A DNA stretch of 64,000 nt from Gammaproteobacteria bacterium (GTDB taxonomy: Bacteria > Pseudomonadota > Gammaproteobacteria > JAADGQ01): the NCBI GenBank assembly GCA_021648145.1, contig JAKITI010000005.1, positions 18,427 to 82,426 on the forward strand, in the 5' to 3' direction. Shown one piece after another: positions 53,832 through 61,457 of the stretch; within the stretch, counting starts at the first letter, position 1; each line of letters starts with the position of its first letter. The notes under the pieces were generated by a model. That model worked only from the letters and a program-made list of their open reading frames with translations, was not told the origin of the DNA and ran no database searches. The translations under genes were made by a program, and so were the position numbers.

Positions 53832-55268
53832 ATGGAATGGGAAGTTGTTATCGGGCTGGAAATCCATGCCCAACTTGCGACAAAAAGTAAAATATTTTCA
53901 GGTGCAGCCACAGCTTACGGCGCTGCGCCCAACACTCAAGCCTGCGCCATTGATTTGGGCATGCCCGGTGTTTTGCCCGTACTCAATAAAGAAGCGGTGC
54001 GCATGGCGATTAAATTCGGCACTGCCATTGGAGCTCATATTGCACCACGCTCAGTATTCGCACGTAAAAATTATTTTTACCCTGATCTACCCAAAGGGTA
54101 TCAAATCAGCCAGTTTGAACTTCCCATTGTTGGCGTTGGCCACCTTGATATCGAACTGGAAGATGGCTCAAACAAAAGAATTGGTGTGACACGCGCCCAT
54201 CTGGAAGAAGATGCTGGAAAATCACTGCATGAAGATTTTCATGGCCTCACAGGTGTTGACTTGAATCGCGCAGGCACACCGTTGCTGGAAATAGTCTCCG
54301 AGCCCGACATGCGCTCCGCAAAAGAGGCTGTCACTTATATGAAAAAAATTCACTCACTGGTTCGCTACCTCGAAATTTGTGACGGCAACATGCAGGAAGG
54401 CTCATTTCGCTGCGATGCCAATATTTCAATGCGTCCCAAAGGCCAAAAAGAGTACGGCACGCGTGCAGAGATCAAAAACCTCAACTCTTTTCGCTTTGTT
54501 GAACGTGCCATCAATATTGAGATCGAACGTCAAATTGACATTCTCGAAGACGGCGGCACCGTTACGCAAGAGACTCGTCTCTACGACTCAGCAAAAAATG
54601 AGACACGCTCCATGCGCAGCAAGGAAGAAGCGTTTGATTATCGCTACTTTCCTGATCCAGATTTACTGCCTGTTGAGCTGGCAAGTGAAGAGATCGAAGC
54701 CATTCGTAAAACACTGCCCGAGTTACCTCACCAGAAAAAAGAACGCTTTACAGCGTCATTTAGCCTCACCCCTTACGATGCAGGCGTACTCACCAGTAGT
54801 CGTGAACTGGCTGATTTTTTTGAAAATGTTGTGATCTCTTCTGGTAATGAAAACAAGCTGGCTGCAAACTGGGTCATGGGTGATTTCATGGCGGCGCTGA
54901 ATAAAGCGGGCGTTGACATTACAGCGAGTCCCGTCAGTGCCGAGCAACTGGGCGGCATGATTCAACGCATTGCAGACAATACAATTTCTGGAAAAATAGC
55001 CAAACAGATTTTTGAAGCTATTTGGAACGGAGAAGGTGATACTGATACTATCATTGAGAAAAAAGGACTTAAACAGATCACCGATAGCGGTGCGATTGAA
55101 GCCATCATTGATGGAATCATCACTAATAACCCCAATCAAACCGAGCAATATCGTGCAGGGAAAGATAAACTTTTTGGGTTTTTCGTCGGCCAAACCATGA
55201 AAGCAACTCAAGGCAAAGCGAACCCTGCTCAAGTAAACAGTTTGCTCAAAGAGAAGCTAAACCGATAG
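53832..55268 (+). CDS. gatB: Asp/Glu-tRNA amidotransferase subunit B
   Basis: 478 residues. [13 protein letters not shown] at the N-terminus, [19 protein letters not shown], and the kinase-like core ([33 protein letters not shown]). A C-terminal helical YqeY-like domain binds tRNA. It phosphorylates and amidates misacylated tRNA. It starts 21 bases after gatA. Confidence 0.97.
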   Translation: MEWEVVIGLEIHAQLATKSKIFSGAATAYGAAPNTQACAIDLGMPGVLPVLNKEAVRMAIKFGTAIGAHIAPRSVFARKNYFYPDLPKGYQISQFELPIVGVGHLDIELEDGSNKRIGVTRAHLEEDAGKSLHEDFHGLTGVDLNRAGTPLLEIVSEPDMRSAKEAVTYMKKIHSLVRYLEICDGNMQEGSFRCDANISMRPKGQKEYGTRAEIKNLNSFRFVERAINIEIERQIDILEDGGTVTQETRLYDSAKNETRSMRSKEEAFDYRYFPDPDLLPVELASEEIEAIRKTLPELPHQKKERFTASFSLTPYDAGVLTSSRELADFFENVVISSGNENKLAANWVMGDFMAALNKAGVDITASPVSAEQLGGMIQRIADNTISGKIAKQIFEAIWNGEGDTDTIIEKKGLKQITDSGAIEAIIDGIITNNPNQTEQYRAGKDKLFGFFVGQTMKATQGKANPAQVNSLLKEKLNR

Positions 55269-55348
55269 AGTGTGATCAATGGAGAGGGTCGATTATTGTG
55301 GGTTAGGGAACTACTCATAATGATTCGCCCTCATAATATGGAAATGTA

Positions 55349-57487
55349 ATGCAGTTTTATAATGAGGCAAGTCACGTGATTCGAAAAAGTAAACTCCCAG
55401 TTTTATACTCAGTCATACTGATCGGTTTTCTTAGCCTGCTGCTAGGCAGCGCTTATGCACTGACTGACAAAAATACAACAACAATACTTGAGCCGCTGAA
55501 AATACATACCCAAACCAGCCAAGAGATCATTAACTATTTGCGTTACGAGCATTACCAACGATATAACTTTGATGACAACCTTTCCAGCAAAGTTCTGGAT
55601 AACTACCTGAAAACACTCGACGGTGCCCGACTATTTTTTACCGCCGCTGATGTTGCTGAATTTGAACGCTATCGCCATACGCTGGATAATGATCTGCTCA
55701 ACGGCAATCTGGCACCTGCGTACAACATTTACAATCGCTATCAACAGCGTCGTCACGAGCGCCTCACCTATCTCATAAAGAACCTCGACAACAATCTAAA
55801 AGATCTCGATTTCAGTAAGAATGAGTCGATTGAGACAGACCGTGAAAATGCACCTTGGGCAAAAGATAGTGCTGCACTCGATAAATTATGGAAAAAACGC
55901 CTGAAAGATGCTGTTCTCAGCCTGAAATTTACCGGAAAGACAGAAGAAGAAGCAGTAAAAAAACTCAGCCGTCGCTACCACAACCAGCTCAATCAGATAG
56001 ACCAGATAAAAAGTGAAGATGTCTTTCAAGCATACATCAATGCAGTCACTCAGACCTATGACCCCCATACAACATACTTTTCACCCCGAAAATCCGAAAA
56101 TTTTGATATCAGTATGAGCCTTTCATTAGAAGGCATTGGCGCACTGCTGCAAAGTGAAGATGATTACACAAAGATTGTTCGCATCATTCCAGCTGGCCCC
56201 GCTGACAAATCCAAACTACTCAAAGCGGAAGATCGCATCATTGGTGTTGGCCAGGGTAAAAAAGGTGAGATCGTCGATGTCATTGGCTGGCGACTGGATG
56301 ATGTTGTTGATCGTATCCGCGGCCCTAAAGACTCAACGGTTCGCCTTGAAATCATTCCAGCGGATGCTGTTGATGACCACCAAACCAAAGTCATTGAGCT
56401 GGTGCGCAACACTATAAAGCTTGAAGACCAGTCCGTTCAAAAAGAGATCATTCAAATTGAACGTGATGACGGAATACATAAAATTGGTATCATTGAAATT
56501 CCAACATTCTATATCGATTTTGATGCCTTGCATCGCGGAGATAAAAATTATAAAAGCACAACCAATGATGTAAAACGTCTGCTAAAAGAACTCATCAATG
56601 AAAAGGTTGATGGTATTATCATTGACCTTCGAAATAACGGGGGTGGTTCACTACGCGAAGCCAATGAACTTACAGGCCTTTTCATTAAATATGGGCCTAC
56701 TGTACAGATACAAGATGCCCGTGGCCGTATTGACATCATTCGTGACCCTGATCCTCGCCTTGTTTATGATGGCCCATTAGCGGTACTGGTCAACCGCCTC
56801 AGCGCTTCTGCTTCTGAAATTTTTGCAGGTGCAATACAGGATTACCGTCGTGGTCTCATCATCGGTGGTCAGACTTTTGGAAAAGGCACGGTACAGACCC
56901 TGATACCACTTAATCATGGCAAACTCAAAATCACTCAAGCCAAGTTTTATCGCATTTCAGGTGATAGCACACAACATCGCGGTGTTCACCCAGATGTTCA
57001 CTATCCCACCATGTACAATTTAGATGAAGTGGGCGAAAGCGCTTTAGATGATGCTCTCCCCTGGGATAAAATAAAATCAGCACGTTATCGCCCCACCTCC
57101 AGATATAGCCCTGAAAACGAGCTGTTAAACAGACGCCATTTAGTGCGCGTGAAAGAGAATCCAGACTACATTTATCTGCTCGAACAGATTGATCACCTTA
57201 AAAAAATACGTAAAGATTCCATCATCTCACTGCTTGAAAAAGAGCGCAAACTAGAACGAGAGACTGCAGAAGAATGGCAACTGGAGACTGAAAACAGACG
57301 CCGCACAGCTAAAGGTGAAGAGACATTCAAGGATTACGCTGCACTCAAAGAGTACCGTAAAGAGTTAACGGATCCTGCCAAAGATGAAAAAGGTCACGAA
57401 GAGCCTGATTTTCTACTCGAAGAGAGTGGCCAAATTCTTCTTGACCAGATATCACTGAACCAGCGTAGTCTTGCAACACTACGTTGA
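55349..57487 (+). CDS. prc: Tail-specific carboxy-terminal protease Prc
   Basis: 712 residues. N-terminal membrane/signal segment (LPVLYSVILIGFLSLLLGSA), Prc helical domain, PDZ at about 255-345 (LSLEGIGALLQSEDDYTKIV, GPADKSKLLKAEDRIIGVGQ). S41 protease core with the Ser in RLSASASEIFAG and the Lys in GQTFGKGTVQTL, then a C-terminal DUF3340-type extension. Periplasmic; degrades tagged proteins and trims wall enzymes. The stop overlaps the next gene's start. Confidence 0.95.
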   Translation: MQFYNEASHVIRKSKLPVLYSVILIGFLSLLLGSAYALTDKNTTTILEPLKIHTQTSQEIINYLRYEHYQRYNFDDNLSSKVLDNYLKTLDGARLFFTAADVAEFERYRHTLDNDLLNGNLAPAYNIYNRYQQRRHERLTYLIKNLDNNLKDLDFSKNESIETDRENAPWAKDSAALDKLWKKRLKDAVLSLKFTGKTEEEAVKKLSRRYHNQLNQIDQIKSEDVFQAYINAVTQTYDPHTTYFSPRKSENFDISMSLSLEGIGALLQSEDDYTKIVRIIPAGPADKSKLLKAEDRIIGVGQGKKGEIVDVIGWRLDDVVDRIRGPKDSTVRLEIIPADAVDDHQTKVIELVRNTIKLEDQSVQKEIIQIERDDGIHKIGIIEIPTFYIDFDALHRGDKNYKSTTNDVKRLLKELINEKVDGIIIDLRNNGGGSLREANELTGLFIKYGPTVQIQDARGRIDIIRDPDPRLVYDGPLAVLVNRLSASASEIFAGAIQDYRRGLIIGGQTFGKGTVQTLIPLNHGKLKITQAKFYRISGDSTQHRGVHPDVHYPTMYNLDEVGESALDDALPWDKIKSARYRPTSRYSPENELLNRRHLVRVKENPDYIYLLEQIDHLKKIRKDSIISLLEKERKLERETAEEWQLETENRRRTAKGEETFKDYAALKEYRKELTDPAKDEKGHEEPDFLLEESGQILLDQISLNQRSLATLR

Positions 57488-58092
57488 AAAAAACGTTACT
57501 CATCTTTGCTAAAGCCCCCATTGCCGGTATTGCAAAAACACGTTTGATTCCTGCTTTGGGGGCTGAAGGCGCGGCAAAGCTGCATCGTAAACTCGCCATC
57601 AACACTTTGAAAATGGCAACACAACATGCCCTGTGTCCTGTTCAGCTATGGTGCACCCCCGATACCGAGCACCCCTTTTTTGTACAATGCCAAAAAGAGT
57701 TCTCCGTCACACTACACCAGCAATCAGGCCGTGATTTGGGTGAACGCATGGCTCATGCACTGCAGCAAGCTCTGCAAAAAAATGATTACGTCATTATCAT
57801 TGGTACCGATTGCCCCCCACTCACTCAGGATATGTTACAACGCACATTCAAGCTGCTCGACAACAGCTATGATTCTGTACTTATTCCTGCGATTGATGGA
57901 GGGTATGTACTCTTGGGGTTAAGGCGCTTCAATACAGAGTTATTTAACCACATCGAATGGGGCACTGAAAAGGTACTGCGCGCGACTCGAGAACGATTAA
58001 ATCAACTGCAATGGCGCTGGTATGAACTCCCCCATCAATGGGATCTGGATGAGCCAAAAGATTTAGCTGATAAATATGAATTAATCGCTTAA
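57484..58092 (+). CDS. DUF2064/TIGR04282-type nucleotidyltransferase-fold protein
   Basis: 202 residues with a small GT-A/nucleotidyltransferase fold: LLIFAKAPIAGIAKTRLIPA at the N-terminus, GRDLGERMAHALQQAL, IIIGTDCPPLTQDML and IPAIDGGYVLLGL. Such proteins resemble CofC and MobA and transfer or activate unknown substrates. The start is a TTG at 57484 whose bases overlap the prc stop (TTGA). No direct link to cobalamin synthesis is established, although cob genes follow. Confidence 0.8.
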   Translation: MKKTLLIFAKAPIAGIAKTRLIPALGAEGAAKLHRKLAINTLKMATQHALCPVQLWCTPDTEHPFFVQCQKEFSVTLHQQSGRDLGERMAHALQQALQKNDYVIIIGTDCPPLTQDMLQRTFKLLDNSYDSVLIPAIDGGYVLLGLRRFNTELFNHIEWGTEKVLRATRERLNQLQWRWYELPHQWDLDEPKDLADKYELIA

Positions 58093-58140
58093 TATTCTGA
58101 TAAACTCTATTTAGCAACAACTCAAGGAAGCAATATACTC

Positions 58141-58506
58141 ATGAAATACGCCACGCTTTTCTTAGCCACCCTGATCTTAACAGGCTGTGTAACTCAGGTT
58201 CGCTACGATGATTTACAAGCCCAGTATGATTCACTCAAAAGCGAAAAAGACACTCTGGCGCAAAATTTATCATCTGCCCAAACCGAAAAAGCTGGAAAAA
58301 TCTTTCACCAACAGCAACGAGTCAAACAGCTTGAGCAAAACCTCTCTCTATTAAAAAACCAATGTAAAGAAAAAATTGCCAGCCTCGCAGAAAGTGAAAA
58401 AGAGCTGAGTCAAGATTTACAGGCACTCCGTACAGAGTCTGCAGAAAACACAAAGTATTTATTAAATAAAAATCTAGAGTTGCAGGAAAGATGTAATGCG
58501 ATGTAA
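58141..58506 (+). CDS. Small coiled-coil lipoprotein
   Basis: 121 residues. Lipobox in ATLFLATLILTGCVTQ, then almost entirely heptad-type coiled coil (DDLQAQYDSLKSEKDTLAQN, EKELSQDLQALRTESAEN) with a second cysteine and a third near the C-terminus. Resembles Lpp-like or chaperone-like periplasmic spacers; function unknown. It ends 12 bases before cobT with AAAGGAG between, so it is probably in the same transcript. Confidence 0.75.
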   Translation: MKYATLFLATLILTGCVTQVRYDDLQAQYDSLKSEKDTLAQNLSSAQTEKAGKIFHQQQRVKQLEQNLSLLKNQCKEKIASLAESEKELSQDLQALRTESAENTKYLLNKNLELQERCNAM

Positions 58507-58518
58507 AGGAGTCGATCA

Positions 58519-59577
58519 GTGAAACCAAAATGGCTAGAGCAACCTGCCAAGCCTGTCAGTCAAATCCAGTATGATGCAGCACTTATTCGGCAAAACCAGT
58601 TAACAAAACCCCAAGGCTCTCTAGGTGAACTTGAAAATATCGCCGTTCGTTTAGCCTCACTACAAAACACTCAAAAGCCATTATTAGATCATATCAACAT
58701 TGTCATTTTTGCTGGCGATCACGGCATCGCTGCGCAGGGTGTTTCACTTTACCCTCAAGCCGTCACAGTTGAGATGATACGTAATTTTTCACGAGGTGGA
58801 GCCGCCATTAGTGTATTGGCGCGCCACTTGGGCGCAACTCTGGAAGTCATTGATACCGGTTGTATTATCGACCCTGGTTCACTTGATGGAGTGCTGTCTC
58901 AGCGCATCAGCTCAGGCACGGTCAGCTTTCATCAAGCACCTGCAATGACTCCAGCACAACTCTCTGAAGCAATGACAATCGGTTTTTCAGCAGCAGCGCG
59001 CGCCGCTGAATCAAAAATAGAGCTATTTATCGGCGGTGAAATGGGCATTGGCAATACCACCAGCGCAACTGCAATTGCGTGTGCTTTATTAAAAGAGTCA
59101 GTTGAAAAATTAGTCGGTCCCGGCACCGGACTTGATCGTGACGGCATAAAACAAAAAACTGAAATCATTAAAACATCACTGATAAAACATAGCGATGCCG
59201 GAGATGATCCCTGGCAAGTTTTGCAACGACTTGGGGGCTTTGAAATCGCCGCACTCACGGGCAGTTATATTGCAGCCGCTCAGCAAGGTATGGCCATTTT
59301 GGTCGATGGTTTTATATGTAGCATCGCGGCACTCGCCGCAATACGCATTAACCCAGACATCAAACCCTGGTTATTTTTTGCTCATGCTTCATCTGAGCCA
59401 GGACATGCCATTGTAATGAAAGCATTGAATGTCAAGCCGCTACTTGATTGTGGAATGCGTTTAGGTGAGGGTAGCGGCGCAGCCGTTGTAGTACCACTAC
59501 TGCGCTCTGCCGTTGCACTGCACAATGAAATGGCTACGTTCTCGGAAGCGAGTGTCTCTGAAGCAAATAATGGATGA
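58519..59577 (+). CDS. cobT: Nicotinate-nucleotide-DMB phosphoribosyltransferase CobT
   Basis: 352 residues. Activates the lower ligand of cobalamin as alpha-ribazole phosphate. Family signatures: TKPQGSLGELENIAVRLAS, IVIFAGDHGIAAQGVSLYP, GGEMGIGNTTSATAIAC, GPGTGLDRDGIKQK and MRLGEGSGAAVVVPLL. GTG start with GGAG 8 bases before it. The stop overlaps the cobC start. Confidence 0.96.
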   Translation: MKPKWLEQPAKPVSQIQYDAALIRQNQLTKPQGSLGELENIAVRLASLQNTQKPLLDHINIVIFAGDHGIAAQGVSLYPQAVTVEMIRNFSRGGAAISVLARHLGATLEVIDTGCIIDPGSLDGVLSQRISSGTVSFHQAPAMTPAQLSEAMTIGFSAAARAAESKIELFIGGEMGIGNTTSATAIACALLKESVEKLVGPGTGLDRDGIKQKTEIIKTSLIKHSDAGDDPWQVLQRLGGFEIAALTGSYIAAAQQGMAILVDGFICSIAALAAIRINPDIKPWLFFAHASSEPGHAIVMKALNVKPLLDCGMRLGEGSGAAVVVPLLRSAVALHNEMATFSEASVSEANNG

Positions 59578-60178
59578 GCAACCGATCACCGTTGACCTGT
59601 TACGTCACGGTGAACCTGAAGGGGGTTCTAAATATCGAGGACAACTGGATGACCCACTCAGCGAACTAGGCTGGAAACAGATGCGACAATCCATTTCCAA
59701 CCATCAGCCATGGAGTGCCGTTGTGAGTTCACCACTCAGCCGCTGCGCCCTGTTTGCCAAAGAAACTTCTGATCAACTCGCACTCAAGCTGACTTTTGAA
59801 CCACGCTTTAAAGAAATTAGTTTTGGTGACTGGGAAGGCTTTACTGCAAAAGAGCTGCTAGAAACAGAGCCAAAAAAGCTCCAGAATTATTGGGATAACC
59901 CATTTAAAAACCCGCCCCCAAACGGCGAAACATTGGCTGACTTTCAGGTACGTATTATTACGGCATGGGATGAACTCATTGAGCGCCACCGTGGACAACA
60001 TATCCTGCTCATTGGCCACGCAGGTATGATGCGTATTATTTTGCTGAACGTTCTGCAAATGCCATTAGAGCATCTGTTTCGCCTTGAAATCCCCCATGCC
60101 GGCATTGCTCGTGTACAGATTGATGGCAAACGTGGACAAACTTTTCCACGCCTAAAATTTTTCAGCAAGCTTCCATGA
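59570..60178 (+). CDS. cobC: Alpha-ribazole-phosphate phosphatase CobC (histidine phosphatase)
   Basis: About 202 residues of the phosphoglycerate-mutase-like fold. Catalytic His in VDLLRHGEPEGG, second His in ILLIGHAGMMRII, with SSPLSRCALFAKE. Dephosphorylates the CobT or CobS product. The ATG at 59570 overlaps the cobT stop (ATGGATGA). Its own stop overlaps the cobS start (ATGA). Function is assigned from position between cobT and cobS. Confidence 0.9.
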   Translation: MDEQPITVDLLRHGEPEGGSKYRGQLDDPLSELGWKQMRQSISNHQPWSAVVSSPLSRCALFAKETSDQLALKLTFEPRFKEISFGDWEGFTAKELLETEPKKLQNYWDNPFKNPPPNGETLADFQVRIITAWDELIERHRGQHILLIGHAGMMRIILLNVLQMPLEHLFRLEIPHAGIARVQIDGKRGQTFPRLKFFSKLP

Positions 60179-60924
60179 ATACAACTCCATTTTGGCTGGC
60201 ACTGCAATTTCTAACGCGCCTGCCAACACCACAAATAGAGATTAACGATTCAGCTCTCGGGCGCTCTCTGCTCTATTACCCATTCGTTGGCTTTATTATT
60301 GGTGTAATTTTATGGATCACCAGCCTGCTTCTCACCGGACAAAATAGCATGCTCAGTGCTGCGGTCATTTTAACTCTATGGGTACTCATCAGTGGCGGGC
60401 TTCATCTGGATGGCCTTGCTGACAGTGCTGATGGTTGGCTCGGTGGCGCTGGAAACCGTGAGCGAATCCTGCATATCATGAAAGATTCTCGATCAGGCTC
60501 TGCGGCAATTATTGCCATTTTTTTAGTTCTACTCACCAAGTTCGTGGCTCTCAGTGTATTACTCTCACATGAGACAACGTTCATGTTGATCATGATTCCA
60601 GTATTAGGCCGCACCAGCACCCTGCTCCTGTTCCTGACGACACCTTATGCTCGCCAAGGCGGCATTGGTGACATTATGAGCCAATATTTACCCCGAAAAC
60701 AAGCTCATATCATCTGGATGGCTGTCATTGTAATTCTACTGCTTACAATGGGAGTACAAGGCTTCATAACCTGTATCTGGATCATTTTGGCAGGCTACTT
60801 ATTACGCCAACTCATGATGAATCAGATCGGTGGAACAACGGGTGACACAGCCGGTGCGACGATTGAGGTGACTGAAACAATCGCACTCATTAGTATCGTA
60901 ATGTTAAGTTCTAGCGCTTTATGA
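60175..60924 (+). CDS. cobS: Cobalamin synthase CobS (CobV)
   Basis: 249 residues, about six TM helices. FLTRLPTP at the N-terminus, SGGLHLDGLADSADGWLGG and MKDSRSGSAAIIAIFLVLL (metal/phosphate site) are diagnostic. Joins adenosylcobinamide-GDP with alpha-ribazole at the inner membrane. Its 3' end overlaps the convergent DUF3135 gene by 6 bases. Confidence 0.95.
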   Translation: MNTTPFWLALQFLTRLPTPQIEINDSALGRSLLYYPFVGFIIGVILWITSLLLTGQNSMLSAAVILTLWVLISGGLHLDGLADSADGWLGGAGNRERILHIMKDSRSGSAAIIAIFLVLLTKFVALSVLLSHETTFMLIMIPVLGRTSTLLLFLTTPYARQGGIGDIMSQYLPRKQAHIIWMAVIVILLLTMGVQGFITCIWIILAGYLLRQLMMNQIGGTTGDTAGATIEVTETIALISIVMLSSSAL

Positions 60925-61263
60925 GTTTGACGCTTGTTTCTTAAAGTTTAATATTGTTGCAGATTTAAGTTTTGAGTGACTGTAATTATTATGATTGACA
61001 TCAGTCAACGCACGCATTGACTCGACTAAGCCACTATCACCAAAAACAGAGTCCATCATCATGTCATAAATACGGATATATGACGGTTGTGAACTTTTTC
61101 TTTGGGCTTCCATATCAATGCGCCACTGCAAGCGCCGCAACTTTTCCTGACGCGCTTCGGGTACATTGGCAATAAAATCTTCAATGATTGATTTGCGCTT
61201 TTTATCAAAAGCGGCGGGATCCGTTTTGGCAAGCTTATGCCACTCATCAAAATCAAATTTCAT
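60919..61263 (-). CDS. DUF3135 family protein
   Basis: About 114 residues, soluble, charged and helical: KFDFDEWHKLAKTDPAAFDK, VPEARQEKLRRLQWRIDMEA. The N-terminal FDEWxxLAKxDP pattern is typical of this uncharacterised gammaproteobacterial family. The ATG at 61263 is preferred because GAGG lies 9-12 bases before it. A sigma-54-like promoter lies 124 bases upstream. Confidence 0.75.
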   Translation of the reverse strand: MKFDFDEWHKLAKTDPAAFDKKRKSIIEDFIANVPEARQEKLRRLQWRIDMEAQRKSSQPSYIRIYDMMMDSVFGDSGLVESMRALTDVNHNNYSHSKLKSATILNFKKQASNS

Positions 61264-61386
61264 ACGACAGACCTCAATAAAAAATAGGAGTCTGTCCATA
61301 GACAAGAGAGAATAATGAGTTAAATATAATACGCTTAATCTTGATTATTGCACCTTTTTTTCACAAAAATTTTTGGGTTATTGTTC

Positions 61387-61402
61387 AGCATATTTTGTGC
61401 CA
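61387..61402 (-). promoter_or_regulatory. Sigma-54-like -24/-12 promoter
   Basis: On the minus strand TGGCACAAAATATGCT matches TGGCAC-N5-TTGCT with one difference, and the GG-to-GC spacing is exact. It would transcribe toward the DUF3135 gene. It was found by eye and no upstream activator site was identified. Confidence 0.4.
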
Positions 61403-61457
61403 GATTCAAGCAAATCATTGATACCTAAAATAATTCTACTCTCTCCACCACTACACT

